33,329 nucleotides of DNA from Micromonospora yasonensis (lineage in GTDB: Bacteria > Actinomycetota > Actinomycetes > Mycobacteriales > Micromonosporaceae), in contig NZ_JAPDPH010000062.1 of assembly GCF_026013475.1 (NCBI RefSeq), forward strand, positions 1 to 33,329, written 5' to 3'. Made by a program: the position numbers and the translations under genes. Every line of letters begins with the position of its first letter. Position 1 is the stretch's first letter. Below the pieces are notes generated by a model. It made no database searches. It had not been told where the DNA came from and saw only the letters and a list, made by a program, of their open reading frames with translations. Of the stretch, positions 1 to 9,107 are shown piece by piece.

Positions 1-8
1 CAAGGCGG

Positions 9-554
9 TCAGCCCGCCGGCGGCCGGTCGTCCTCGCCCCAGAACCGCCGCCAGCTCGGCCAGCCTTCCGGCAGACTGGACTCGCTGAGGTACGGGTTGC
101 CCGGGAAGTTGAACCGCCCCGGCACCTGCAGCGGGTTCTGCCGGACGTCCGCCGCGTAGAAGGGCCTGGGCTTGCGGCTGCGGAAGTACCACCTGCCGTC
201 CCCCTCGCGGACGTAGCGGTCGTGGTAGATCACCGGCATCACGATCCACTGGTCGCCCACCTCGTGCTCGGGCCGGCAGTACACGAGCCCGTCGGCGGTG
301 TCCGGACCGGTGAAGTCGATGACGTGATTACCGACGAGGTGGAACGTCACCCGGTAAGGCCGCAGGATCCCGTCGAACCACTCGGCCAGCGCGGTCCGGC
401 CGACCCGGCCGTCCCCGACCCGTACGTCGCTGGCGAAGAGCGCCGCGAGCGTGGTGACATCCCGGCTGTCCAGGGCGAGCGCGTAGCGCGACGCCAGTTG
501 ACGGATCTGCTCCACCGACTCGAGCCGGTCGATGCGGGTGGCGAGATCGCTCAC
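9..554 (-). CDS. SnoaL-like (NTF2 fold) protein
   Basis: A 181-residue protein with the look of a SnoaL_4/NTF2-like domain: an N-terminal helix (IDRLESVEQIRQLASRYA), then an aspartate-rich segment (ALDSRDVTTLAALFASDV) and a beta-rich C-terminal half. Family members are small cone-shaped enzymes, often dehydratases, isomerases or hydroxylase-like subunits; the substrate cannot be read from sequence. The start chosen is the GTG at 554, because a GGAGG lies at 560-564; a longer frame up to 611 would run through the operator. The gene diverges from ipdA, and a KstR2-type box with one mismatch sits just upstream (592-605), with a possible -10 TAGAGT at 613-618 on the minus strand. The inference is a steroid-catabolism enzyme acting on a ring C/D intermediate. 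It has no counterpart I know of in the mycobacterial KstR2 regulon. Confidence 0.75.
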   Translation of the reverse strand: MSDLATRIDRLESVEQIRQLASRYALALDSRDVTTLAALFASDVRVGDGRVGRTALAEWFDGILRPYRVTFHLVGNHVIDFTGPDTADGLVYCRPEHEVGDQWIVMPVIYHDRYVREGDGRWYFRSRKPRPFYAADVRQNPLQVPGRFNFPGNPYLSESSLPEGWPSWRRFWGEDDRPPAG

Positions 555-591
555 CGGAGCCTCCTTGGGGACGTAGCCGACGACGTGACAA

Positions 592-605
592 AGCAAGCGT
601 TTGGT
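592..605. promoter_or_regulatory. KstR2-type operator, one mismatch
   Basis: The sequence AGCAAGCGTTTGGT matches AnCAAGnnCTTGnT except for T at position 9. It lies 38 bases upstream of the SnoaL-like start and probably controls that minus-strand gene. An identical 14-mer occurs at 17734. Confidence 0.75.
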
Positions 606-650
606 TGGCAAGACTCTAGCAGCGGGCGGATCGGGACTGCTATGGTGCCA

Positions 651-664
651 ACCAAGCGCTTGCT
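651..664. promoter_or_regulatory. KstR2-type operator of ipdA
   Basis: ACCAAGCGCTTGCT is a perfect match to the KstR2 palindrome AnCAAGnnCTTGnT. It lies 29 bases upstream of the ipdA ATG. A -10-like TATGGT at 641-646 ends four bases before it, so the box would cover the transcription start. Together with the 592 box it forms a divergent control region. Confidence 0.88.
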
Positions 665-692
665 ACGGCGCGGAGAGAATCAGGAGCTGCAG

Positions 693-1556
693 ATGGCCGA
701 CAAACGGATGACCGCGCAGGATGTGGTCAGCCGGCTCACATCGGGGATGACCATCGGGATCGGCGGATGGGGATCCCGTCGGAAACCGATGGCCCTGGTC
801 CGGGAGATCCTCCGGTCCGACCTGCGGGATCTCACCGTGGTCACCTACGGCGGACCCGACGTCGGGCTGCTCTGCGCGGCCGGCAAGATACGCAAGCTCG
901 TCTTCGGCTTCGTCTCGCTGGACTCGATCCCCCTGGACCCGCACTTCCGCGCCGCGCGGCAGGCGGGCGCGATAGAGGTCGTCGAATACGACGAGGGCAT
1001 GCTTCAGTGGGGGCTGTACGCGGCGGGCCTGAAGCTGCCGTTCCTGCCCACCCGTGCCGGCCTCGGCTCGGACGTGCTGACCCACAACCCGCAGCTGCGC
1101 ACCGTCGCCGACCCGTACGGTGGTGACGAGGTGGTGGCGATGCCGCCGCTGCACCTGGACGTCGCGCTGATCCATATGAACCGGGCCGACATGCACGGCA
1201 ACGGCCAGTTCCTCGGGCCGGACCCCTACTTCGACGACCTGTACTGCATGGCCGCCGAGCAGGCCTACATGTCCTGCGAGAAGATCGTGCCGACCGCCGA
1301 GCTGACCGCGGCGGCGCACCCGGCCACGCTCCGGATCAACCGGCTGCTGGTGACCGGTGTGGTGGAGGCACCCCACGGCGCCCACTTCACCTCGTGCACT
1401 CCCGACTACGACCGGGACGAGGACTTCCAGCGGGAGTACGTCGGCTCGGCGGCCGATCCGGAGGCCTGGCAGGCGTTCCGGGACCGCTACCTGGCCGGCT
1501 CCGAGGCGGACTACCAGGCGGCCGTGGCGGCCCGCCGTCAGGAGGTGTCGGCATGA
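693..1556 (+). CDS. ipdA: IpdA, alpha subunit of COCHEA-CoA hydrolase
   Basis: A 287-residue member of the class I CoA-transferase alpha fold, close in length to mycobacterial IpdA (about 292). IpdAB is known to hydrolyse the remaining carbocycle of COCHEA-CoA, a ring-opening step late in steroid degradation, rather than transferring CoA. Visible features are the N-terminal GMTIGIGGWGSRRKPMALV glycine loop and the EYDEGMLQWGLYA segment; Glu101 in that segment is my candidate for the catalytic glutamate reported near position 105 in the rhodococcal enzyme, but this needs alignment. The ATG at 693 is preceded by AGGAG at 682-686. Frames extending upstream to 222 cross the divergent promoter and are not real. 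The stop overlaps the ipdB start (ATGA), indicating translational coupling and a heteromeric product. Confidence 0.92.
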   Translation: MADKRMTAQDVVSRLTSGMTIGIGGWGSRRKPMALVREILRSDLRDLTVVTYGGPDVGLLCAAGKIRKLVFGFVSLDSIPLDPHFRAARQAGAIEVVEYDEGMLQWGLYAAGLKLPFLPTRAGLGSDVLTHNPQLRTVADPYGGDEVVAMPPLHLDVALIHMNRADMHGNGQFLGPDPYFDDLYCMAAEQAYMSCEKIVPTAELTAAAHPATLRINRLLVTGVVEAPHGAHFTSCTPDYDRDEDFQREYVGSAADPEAWQAFRDRYLAGSEADYQAAVAARRQEVSA

Positions 1557-2347
1557 CGAACGTGATGGACCCGTGGGCCGAGGCGACCGACGCCGTCGCC
1601 AGCCGGGCCGAGGTGTGCGTGGTCGCCTGCGCGGACGCCTTCCGGGACAGCGGGGAGATGCTGGCCAGCGCCTTCGGCACCATCCCCGCCATCGGCGTAC
1701 GGCTGGCCCGGGAGACCTTCTCCCCCGACCTGCTGATCTCCGACGGCGAGTCGTACCTGGTGCGCGGGGCCTGGCCGGTCGGCACGTCGGCCCAGGGCGA
1801 GGTCGAGGCGTGGGCTCCGTTCCGCACCATCTTCGATCTGGTGTGGCACGGCAAGCGGCACGTCATGATGATCCCGAGCCAGGTGGACCGGTACGGCAAC
1901 ACGAACATCTCGGCGGTCGGCGACTACCGACGGCCGAAGGTGCAACTCCTCGGCGTGCGCGGCGCCCCGGGCAACACCGTCTGCCATCCGACGAGCTACT
2001 GGGTCCCCCGGCACAGCACCCGGGTGTTCGTGCCACGGGTCGACATGGTCTCCGGGGTGGGCAACGACCGCGCCGCGCAGGCGGGACCAGGCGCGAGCCG
2101 CTACCACGACCTGCGCCGGGTGGTCACCGACCTGGCCGTCTTCGACTACCACCCCGAGCACGGCACGCTGCGCCTCGCCTCGGTCCACCCCGGCGTCACC
2201 GTCGAGCAGGTGCAGGCCGCCACCGGCTTCCCGCTGGAGGCCGGCGACGAGGTGCCGCAGACCCGGCTGCCCTCCGCGGCGGAGCTGCGGCTGATCCGCG
2301 AGGTGCTCGACCCCCGCGGGCTGCGCGACCGGGAGGTGGCCGGATGA
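1553..2347 (+). CDS. ipdB: IpdB, beta subunit of COCHEA-CoA hydrolase
   Basis: A 264-residue CoA-transferase beta-type subunit and the partner of IpdA. It follows directly, with its ATG overlapping the ipdA stop by four bases and GGAGG at 1541-1545 as ribosome site. The ACADAFRDSGEMLASAFGTIPAIG opening and the GNTVCHPTSYWVPRHSTRVFV core are typical of the IpdB/glutaconate CoA-transferase beta family. In mycobacteria and rhodococci the same pair opens the last ring to give 4-methyl-5-oxo-octanedioyl-CoA (MOODA-CoA). The stop overlaps the ipdC ATG at 2344, so the ipdA-ipdB-ipdC order and coupling are conserved. Start and identity are secure; enzyme activity is inferred from family and synteny. 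Confidence 0.92.
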   Translation: MTNVMDPWAEATDAVASRAEVCVVACADAFRDSGEMLASAFGTIPAIGVRLARETFSPDLLISDGESYLVRGAWPVGTSAQGEVEAWAPFRTIFDLVWHGKRHVMMIPSQVDRYGNTNISAVGDYRRPKVQLLGVRGAPGNTVCHPTSYWVPRHSTRVFVPRVDMVSGVGNDRAAQAGPGASRYHDLRRVVTDLAVFDYHPEHGTLRLASVHPGVTVEQVQAATGFPLEAGDEVPQTRLPSAAELRLIREVLDPRGLRDREVAG

Positions 2348-3447
2348 CCCGGCCAGCGGGAGACGGCCCGACGACGCAGCCGTCAGGTCCGGTCCCGTCG
2401 GCGCTGCAGACCCGGGCCTGTGAGCTGTTCGGGGTGCGCTACCCGATCGTGCAGACCGGAATGGGCTACGTCTCCGACGCTCGCCTGACCGCGGCCACCG
2501 CCAACGCCGGCGGACTCGGCATCCTCTCCGCCGGCCTGCTGTCGTACGAGGAGCTCGCCACCGCGATCGACGCGGTGCGGGCCCGGACGGACCGACCGTT
2601 CGGGGTCAACCTCCGCGCCGACCAGCCCGACGTGGAGCGCCGGATCGATCTGCTGATCTCGGCCGGGGTGCGGGTCGCCTCGTTCGCGCTGGCGCCCCGG
2701 CAGCACCTGATCGGCAAGTGCAAGGACGCCGGGCTCGTGGTGGTGCCCTCGATCGGGGCCCGCCGCCACGCCGAGAAGGTTGCGGCCTGGGGCGTGGACG
2801 CGGTGATCGTGCAGGGCGGTGAGGGCGGCGGCCACACCGGCGGCGTGCCGACCAGCCTGCTGCTGCCACAGGTGGTCGATGCGGTGGACATCCCCGTGAT
2901 CGGGGCCGGTGGCTTCTTCGACGGCCGGGGCCTGGTCGCCGCGCTGGCGTACGGCGCGGCCGGCATCGCCATGGGCACCCGGTTCCTGCTGACCACCGAC
3001 TCCCCGGTCGCGCCCGCGGTCAAGGAGGTCTACCTCTCGAAGACCGTGAACGACACGGTGCTCACCCGGGAGGTCGACGGAGTGCCGCAACGGGTACTGC
3101 GGGCCGGCACCATCGACAAGATCGAGAAGACGTCCGGCACCCGACGCCTGATCCGGGCGGCCGGCAACGCGGTCGCCTTCCGGAAGCTGTCCGGCAGCCG
3201 GTGGTCGGAGATGGTCCGCGAGGGCCTGGCCATGAAGAAGGGCCACGAGCTGACCTGGAGCCAGGTGGTGATGGCCGCCAACGCTCCGATGCTCTACCGG
3301 GCCGCCCTCCTGGAAGGCCGGACCGACCTCGGCATCATGGCGACCGGCCAGGTGGTCGGGCTGATCGACGACCTGCCGAGCTGCCAGGAGCTGATCGACC
3401 GGATCGTGGCCGAGGCGGCGGAGGTACTGCGCCGCCTCGGCGCGTGA
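2344..3447 (+). CDS. ipdC: IpdC, NMO-like flavin reductase
   Basis: A 367-residue flavin TIM-barrel protein of the nitronate monooxygenase/2-nitropropane dioxygenase family. The FMN-binding signatures are visible: the YPIVQTGMGYVSD opening, VIVQGGEGGGHTGG around residue 155 and IGAGGFFDGRGLVAAL around 190. IpdC is a characterised member of the steroid C/D-ring pathway that works with IpdF on the 5-hydroxy branch of HIP degradation and has diaphorase-type activity; its exact reaction is less settled than that of IpdAB. The protein carries about 20 extra, proline-rich N-terminal residues before the barrel, so a start slightly downstream is possible, but the ATG overlapping the ipdB stop is the natural choice. 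It ends the first coupled block; a new KstR2 box begins 33 bases downstream. Confidence 0.88.
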   Translation: MTRPAGDGPTTQPSGPVPSALQTRACELFGVRYPIVQTGMGYVSDARLTAATANAGGLGILSAGLLSYEELATAIDAVRARTDRPFGVNLRADQPDVERRIDLLISAGVRVASFALAPRQHLIGKCKDAGLVVVPSIGARRHAEKVAAWGVDAVIVQGGEGGGHTGGVPTSLLLPQVVDAVDIPVIGAGGFFDGRGLVAALAYGAAGIAMGTRFLLTTDSPVAPAVKEVYLSKTVNDTVLTREVDGVPQRVLRAGTIDKIEKTSGTRRLIRAAGNAVAFRKLSGSRWSEMVREGLAMKKGHELTWSQVVMAANAPMLYRAALLEGRTDLGIMATGQVVGLIDDLPSCQELIDRIVAEAAEVLRRLGA

Positions 3448-3479
3448 CCTTCGGACAGCACCGCCCATTAGCCTAACCA

Positions 3480-3493
3480 AACAAGCGCTTGCT
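3480..3493. promoter_or_regulatory. KstR2-type operator inside the ipd run
   Basis: AACAAGCGCTTGCT is a perfect KstR2 palindrome in the 59-base gap between ipdC and the next SDR. A promoter-like pair, TGACCT (3445-3450) and TAGCCT (3469-3474) with an 18-base spacer, lies just upstream. The box would therefore cover the start point of a second transcript covering 3507-12123. Confidence 0.85.
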
Positions 3494-3506
3494 AGAAGGA
3501 GTGGCT

Positions 3507-4382
3507 GTGTCCGCACTGCACGATCGCGTCGTGGTGATCACCGGCGCAGGCCGGGGCCTGGGCCGGGAGCACGCGTTGCTCGCCGCGGCGGAGGGGGCCC
3601 GGGTCGTGGTGAACGACGTGGGCGCCGACGCCGACGGCCACCACGCCGATCCGGCGGTGGCCCGGGCCGTCGCCAAGGAGATCAGGGCAGCGGGCGGGCA
3701 GGCCGTCGCCAGCCCGGCCGACGCCGCCACCCTCGCCGGCGCCCGGGAACTGTTGGAGCTGGCGCTCGGTGAGTTCGGCGCGGTGGACGGGCTGGTCAAC
3801 AATGCCGGCATCCTCCGCGACCGGATGTTCGTGAACATGTCCGAGGAGGACTGGGACGCGGTGATCCGGGGACAGCTGCGCGCCACCTTCGCGCCCACCC
3901 GAATCTTCGCCGAGCACTGGCGCAACGAGTCCAAGGCGGGCCGCCGGCCGAACGCCGCGGTGGTCAACGTGTCCTCGACCTCCGGCCTGATCGGCGCCGT
4001 CGGCCAGACCAACTACGGCGCGGCCAAGGCCGGCATCGCCGCGCTGACCGTGATCCTGGCCCAGGAACTCGCCCGGTACGGCGTGCGGGTCAACGCGGTC
4101 ACCCCGGTTGCCCGTACCCGCATGACCCAGGACCTGCCCGGCATCGGCGAGATGGTGGCCGCGCCGGCCGACCCAGGCGCCTTCGACCTCTACCACCCCG
4201 GCAACGTCTCACCACTGGTGGCTTGGCTGCTCGCCGCGGACTGCCCGGCCAACGGCGCGGTCTACTACGCCAAGGGCGGCGAGATCCGGCAGTTTATGGG
4301 CTGGAGCTACGGCTGGAGCGTCGAGCGCGGCACCCGCTGGACCGTAGCCGAGATCGACAAGGAGTTGCGCGCGCGTGTCTGA
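3507..4382 (+). CDS. SDR of the MFE-2 type, (3R)-hydroxyacyl-CoA dehydrogenase-like
   Basis: A 291-residue short-chain dehydrogenase. TGAGRGLGREHALLAAAEGA and VVVNDVGADADG match the NAD-binding start of the peroxisomal multifunctional enzyme type 2 dehydrogenase. NNAG is present, and the active site reads SSTSGLIGAVGQTNYGAAKAG with Ser, Tyr and Lys intact. Such enzymes oxidise (3R)-hydroxyacyl-CoAs. GTG 3507 is chosen over GTG 3501 and TTG 3489 because AGAAGGAG (3494-3501) is correctly spaced from it, and the earlier starts fall in or beside the operator. It is the first gene after the 3480 box and overlaps ipdF. With the MaoC pair downstream it could complete an R-specific beta-oxidation round on the HIP side chain; that is inference. 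It resembles, but is distinct from, the truncated SDR at 32846. Confidence 0.85.
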   Translation: MSALHDRVVVITGAGRGLGREHALLAAAEGARVVVNDVGADADGHHADPAVARAVAKEIRAAGGQAVASPADAATLAGARELLELALGEFGAVDGLVNNAGILRDRMFVNMSEEDWDAVIRGQLRATFAPTRIFAEHWRNESKAGRRPNAAVVNVSSTSGLIGAVGQTNYGAAKAGIAALTVILAQELARYGVRVNAVTPVARTRMTQDLPGIGEMVAAPADPGAFDLYHPGNVSPLVAWLLAADCPANGAVYYAKGGEIRQFMGWSYGWSVERGTRWTVAEIDKELRARV

Positions 4383-5163
4383 ACCCACTACGGCCGGCCG
4401 GGCCGGCCCCGCCCACAACCTGCTGGCCGGCCGCACCGTGCTGGTGACCGCCGCTGCCGGCACCGGCATCGGCTACGCCACCGCCCGCCGCTGCGCGGAG
4501 GAGGGCGCCCGGGTCGCGATCAGCGACCGGCACGAGCGGCGCCTCGCCGAGGCGGCCGACCGGCTGGCCGAGCTGACCGGCGTCCGGCCGCTCGCGGTGC
4601 CCTGCGACGTGACCGACCAGCGGCAGATCGACCATCTGGTGGACACCGTCGCCGCGGAGTACGGGAGCATCGACGTACTGGTCAACAACGCTGGCCTGGG
4701 CGGCATGGTGAGCGTGCTGGAGATGACCGACGAGCAGTGGGACGCGGTGCTGGGCGTCACGCTGACCTCCGCCTTCAAGATGACCCGGGCGGTGCTGCGG
4801 CACATGGTGCCCCGCCGCCGCGGCGTGATCATCAACAACGCGTCGGTGCTCGGCTGGCGCGCCCAGGCCGGGCAGGCCCACTACGCGGCCGCGAAGGCCG
4901 GCGTGATGGCGCTGACCCGATGCTCCGCCATGGATGTCGCCGAGTACGGCATCCGGATCAACGCCGTGGCACCCAGCATCGCGGTCCACGCCCACCTGGC
5001 CCGGGTCACCAGCGACGAACTGCTCGCCGAACTGGCGTCCCGGGAGGCCTTCGGCCGGGCGGCGGAGCCGTGGGAGGTCGCCAACGTATTCGTCTTCCTG
5101 GCCAGCGACTACTCGTCGTACATGACGGGCGAGATCGTCTCGGTCAGTAGCCAGCACCCCTGA
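4375..5163 (+). CDS. ipdF: IpdF, SDR of the 5-hydroxy-HIC-CoA branch
   Basis: A 262-residue SDR, the same length as mycobacterial IpdF (Rv3559c) and recognisably the same protein: TAAAGTGIGYATARRCAEEGA, SDRHERRL, NNAGLGG, NNASVLGWRAQAGQAHYAAAK and the C-terminal SDYSSYMTGEIVSVSSQHP. The Ser-Tyr-Lys site is complete. IpdF is known to oxidise the 5-hydroxyl of the carboxyl-CoA intermediate that arises after the propanoate chain is shortened, working before IpdC. The GTG start at 4375 overlaps the preceding stop by eight bases, and AAGGAG at 4359-4364 provides the ribosome site. Placement in one unit with ipdC and echA20 supports the role. Function is inferred from close family resemblance and synteny. 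Confidence 0.9.
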   Translation: MSEPTTAGRAGPAHNLLAGRTVLVTAAAGTGIGYATARRCAEEGARVAISDRHERRLAEAADRLAELTGVRPLAVPCDVTDQRQIDHLVDTVAAEYGSIDVLVNNAGLGGMVSVLEMTDEQWDAVLGVTLTSAFKMTRAVLRHMVPRRRGVIINNASVLGWRAQAGQAHYAAAKAGVMALTRCSAMDVAEYGIRINAVAPSIAVHAHLARVTSDELLAELASREAFGRAAEPWEVANVFVFLASDYSSYMTGEIVSVSSQHP

Positions 5164-5179
5164 GCCGGAGGAGCATCAG

Positions 5180-5650
5180 ATGGCCAATCCCGACGCCGTC
5201 GGCACGCGGGGCGCCCCGTTCCGAATGGACGTGGAACGCGGCAAGATCCGCGAGTTCGCGCGGGCCACCCGCTCGACGAACCCCGGTTACCTGGACGCCG
5301 AGCAGCCCGTCGTCCCGCCGACGTTCCTGACCACCACGTTCTTCTGGCAGTCCGGCGAGGCGGACCCCTGGCCGGCCGTCGAGCTGGACCAGCGGCGCGG
5401 CCTGCACGCCGAGCAGGAGTACACCTTCTTCGGCCCGCCACCACGCGCCGGCACCCGGCTGACCTGCCAGTCGCGCATCAGCGAGATCTACACCAAGCAG
5501 GGCCGCCGCGGCGGCGAGCTGACCTTCGCGGTCATGATCACCGAGTTCCGGGACGAGACCGGCCGACTGGTGGCCCAGGGCCGGTTGACCGGCGTCGAGA
5601 CCGCGCGGCCTCCGGCGGCCGAGTCACGAGCAGGCGAGGTGACGGCATGA
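5180..5650 (+). CDS. MaoC-type hydratase, N-terminal-half subunit
   Basis: A 156-residue single hot-dog protein of the MaoC_dehydrat_N / FAS1-DH type (KIREFARATRSTNPGYLD, PVVPPTFLTT, LHAEQEYTFFGPPPRAGTRLTC). This half normally lacks the catalytic Asp-His pair and shapes the acyl pocket for a catalytic MaoC partner, which is encoded next with an ATGA overlap. Strong Shine-Dalgarno GGAGGAG at 5167-5173. It resembles the N-terminal part of ChsH2 or HadA/HadC rather than the full ChsH2, because there is no DUF35 tail and no Ltp2 thiolase beside it. The pair is probably an (R)-specific enoyl-CoA hydratase for a steroid acyl-CoA. The assignment to the two-subunit family is firm and the substrate is inferred. 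Confidence 0.85.
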   Translation: MANPDAVGTRGAPFRMDVERGKIREFARATRSTNPGYLDAEQPVVPPTFLTTTFFWQSGEADPWPAVELDQRRGLHAEQEYTFFGPPPRAGTRLTCQSRISEIYTKQGRRGGELTFAVMITEFRDETGRLVAQGRLTGVETARPPAAESRAGEVTA

Positions 5651-6081
5651 GTGTCCCCGCGACGCCCGCCCCGTGGACGGTCGGGCCGGTCACCCGCACC
5701 GACTTCGTGCGTTACCAGGGCGCATCCGGCGACATGAACCCGATCCACCACGATGAGGAGTTCGCACGGGCGGCCGGCTTCCCCACCCCGTTCTCCGTCG
5801 GCATGTGGCAGGCCGGCCTGCTCGGCACGTATGCGACGGACTGGCTCGGCGCGGAGAACGTGCGCGGCTTCCGCGTCCGGTTCCTCGAGCAGGTCTGGCC
5901 GGGCGACACGCTGACCTGCCACGGCGACGTGCTGCGCGAGTACGAGCAGGACGGCGAGCGCCGGGTGGACGTGGAGCTGACCTGCCGCCGCCAGACCGGC
6001 GGCACGGCGGTCACGGTGTGGTCGACATTCGTGGTGCCCGACGCGGCGCAATCCGAGCAGGAGGCGACCCATGTCGCGTGA
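5647..6081 (+). CDS. MaoC-type hydratase, catalytic subunit
   Basis: A 144-residue hot-dog hydratase carrying the hydratase-2 motif: YQGASGDMNPIHHDEEFARAAGF, in which the Asp of GDMNPIHHD and the His four residues further on are the expected catalytic pair, followed by PTPFSVGMWQAG. It resembles ChsH1 and HadB. Translational coupling to the preceding MaoC gene (ATGA overlap) fits a heterodimer. Its stop overlaps the echA20 start by 11 bases. Together with the R-type SDR at 3507 it offers the hydration step of HIP side-chain beta-oxidation, a step I cannot match to a gene in the canonical KstR2 regulon. That assignment is an inference from gene order. Confidence 0.88.
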   Translation: MSVPATPAPWTVGPVTRTDFVRYQGASGDMNPIHHDEEFARAAGFPTPFSVGMWQAGLLGTYATDWLGAENVRGFRVRFLEQVWPGDTLTCHGDVLREYEQDGERRVDVELTCRRQTGGTAVTVWSTFVVPDAAQSEQEATHVA

Positions 6082-6862
6082 GCAGTCCCCGGCGACCGAC
6101 CGCCGGATCGTCACCCTGACTGTCGACGCCGACGGCATCGCCGAGATCGTCATGGACAACCCGCCGGTCAACGCGCTGCCGGTGGCCGGCTGGTTCGCCG
6201 TAGCCGACGCGCTGAACGCGGCCGGCGGCGATGCGGCCGTACGCGTGGTGGTGCTGCGCGCTGAGGGGCGCGGCTTCAACGCCGGCGTGGACATCAAGGA
6301 GATGCAGCGTACCGAGGGCTTCACCGCGCTGCTCGGCGCCAACCGCGGCTGCTATGCGGCCTTCAAGGCGGTCTACGAGTGCCCCGTGCCGGTCATCGCC
6401 GCGGTCAACGGCTTCTGCCTGGGCGGCGGGATCGGCCTGGTCGGCAACGCGGACATGATCGTCGCGGCCGAAGACGCCACCTTCGGCCTGCCGGAGGTCG
6501 ACCGGGGCGCGCTCGGCGCGGCGACGCACCTGGCCCGGCTGGTGCCGCAGCACCGGATGCGGGCGATGGTCTACACGGCGGCCACGGCGACCGCCACCGA
6601 ACTGCACGCCTACGGGTCGGTACACGCGGTGGTGCCGCCGGCGCGGTTGCGGGACGCCGCCCTGGAGCTGGCCCGGCAGATCGCGGCGAAGGATCCGACG
6701 GTGATCCGCGCGGCGAAGGCGTCGCTCAACGGCATCGACCTGTGGGACGTCAACCGCAGCTACCGATTCGAGCAGAGCTTCACCTTCGAGCTCAACCTGG
6801 CCGGGGTCGCCGACCGGATCCGCGACCAGTTCGGCCAGCCGTCCGGGCCCGCAGCGACCTGA
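6071..6862 (+). CDS. echA20: EchA20, HIEC-CoA ring-opening hydrolase (crotonase fold)
   Basis: A 263-residue crotonase with long stretches characteristic of EchA20: VILRAEGRGFNAGVDIKEMQ-type block (here VVLRAEGRGFNAGVDIKEMQ), RTEGFTALLGANRGCYAAF, VYECPVPVIAAVNGFCLGGG, GLPEVDRGALGAATHLARLV, and SYRFEQSFTFELNLAGVAD. EchA20 is known to hydrolyse HIEC-CoA, opening ring D to give COCHEA-CoA, the substrate of IpdAB. The ATG at 6071 follows GGAGG and overlaps the MaoC stop. Unlike mycobacteria, where echA20 lies next to ipdA on the opposite strand, here it is seven genes into the same strand. The residual N-terminal extension of about 15 residues before the first beta strand is unremarkable. Confidence 0.93.
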   Translation: MSREQSPATDRRIVTLTVDADGIAEIVMDNPPVNALPVAGWFAVADALNAAGGDAAVRVVVLRAEGRGFNAGVDIKEMQRTEGFTALLGANRGCYAAFKAVYECPVPVIAAVNGFCLGGGIGLVGNADMIVAAEDATFGLPEVDRGALGAATHLARLVPQHRMRAMVYTAATATATELHAYGSVHAVVPPARLRDAALELARQIAAKDPTVIRAAKASLNGIDLWDVNRSYRFEQSFTFELNLAGVADRIRDQFGQPSGPAAT

Positions 6863-6872
6863 GGGGAGACGC

Positions 6873-7855
6873 GTGAAGGCCATGCTATGCCGCGCCCTGG
6901 GCGGGCCGGAGAACCTGGTCGAGGCCGAGGTGCCCGACCCGGTCGCGGGCCCGGGCCAGGTCGTGGTGAACGTGCGCCGCGCCGGGGTGAACTTCCCGGA
7001 CGGGCTGATGGTCGCCGGCACCTACCAGACAAAGCCGGCGCTGCCGTTCAGCCCGGGCTGCGAGGTGGCCGGCACCGTCCGGGCGGTCGGTGACGGGGTG
7101 ACCGGGCTGGCCCCCGGCGACCGGGTCGCCGCGTTCTGCGGCATCGGCGGCTACGCCGAGCAGGTCGCGGTCGCGGCCGAGCGGGTGCACCGGATCCCGG
7201 ACGGGATGGACCTGGACCATGCGGCGGCCTTCCCCGTCGTCTACGGCACGTCGTTCCACGCCCTGGTGAACCGGGCTCGGCTGCGGGCCGACGAAACGCT
7301 GTTGGTGCTCGGCGCGGCCGGCGGAGTCGGGCTGACCGCCGTGCAGATCGGCAAGGCGCTCGGGGCGCGGGTCGTCGCGGCCGCGTCCAGCCCCGAGAAG
7401 CTGCGGCTCTGCGCCGCGCACGGCGCCGACGAGCTGATCGACTACCGCGAACAGGACCTGGCCGCACGGCTGACCGAGGTGACCGGCGGCACCGGGGCGG
7501 ATGTGGTCTACGACCCGGTCGGTGGCCCGGCGGCGCAGGCCGCGGTGCGGGCGCTGGCCTGGGGCGGCCGCTACCTGACCGTCGGATACGCCTCGGGTGA
7601 CATCCCGCGCGTCGGGATGAACCGGCTGCTGCTGACGGAGGGCGAGCTGCTGGGCGTGCTCTGGGGTGCCTGGGCCGGCCGGCATCCCGAGGCCAACGCG
7701 GCGAACATGTCCCGACTGCTGGAATGGTATTCGGTGGGCCTGCTGCGGCCGCACGTGGATCGGCAGTTTCCGCTGGCCGAGGCAGCCGCCGCGCTGGCCA
7801 TGGTGATGAACCGTGGCGCACTGGGAAAGATCGTCCTGAGCATCGGGGAGCGGCC

Positions 7856-7859
<4 letters not shown>
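6873..7859 (+). CDS. MDR-family NAD(P)H:quinone reductase-like oxidoreductase
   Basis: A 328-residue medium-chain reductase of the quinone oxidoreductase/enoyl reductase branch: GVNFPDGLMVAGTYQTKPALPF, PGCEVAGTV, and the nucleotide loop LGAAGGVGLTAVQIGKALGA. It has no cysteine cluster for structural zinc and no catalytic zinc ligands, as expected for the zinc-free QOR/PIG3-like group. Likely activity is NADPH-dependent reduction of a quinone or an alpha,beta-unsaturated carbonyl or acyl-CoA. GTG start at 6873 with AGGGGAG just upstream, 10 bases after echA20. Its stop overlaps the GTG of the next dehydrogenase. Similar genes accompany many ACAD clusters. A specific steroid substrate cannot be named from sequence. 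Confidence 0.8.
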
Positions 7860-9085
<1,226 letters not shown>

Positions 9086-9107
9086 CGGTGAGACTACGGA
9101 GATTGTG

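Noticed and set aside
222..692. N-terminal extension of ipdA
   Set aside because: The open frame runs upstream but crosses two operators, a promoter and the divergent gene; the true start at 693 has a ribosome site and matches the family length.
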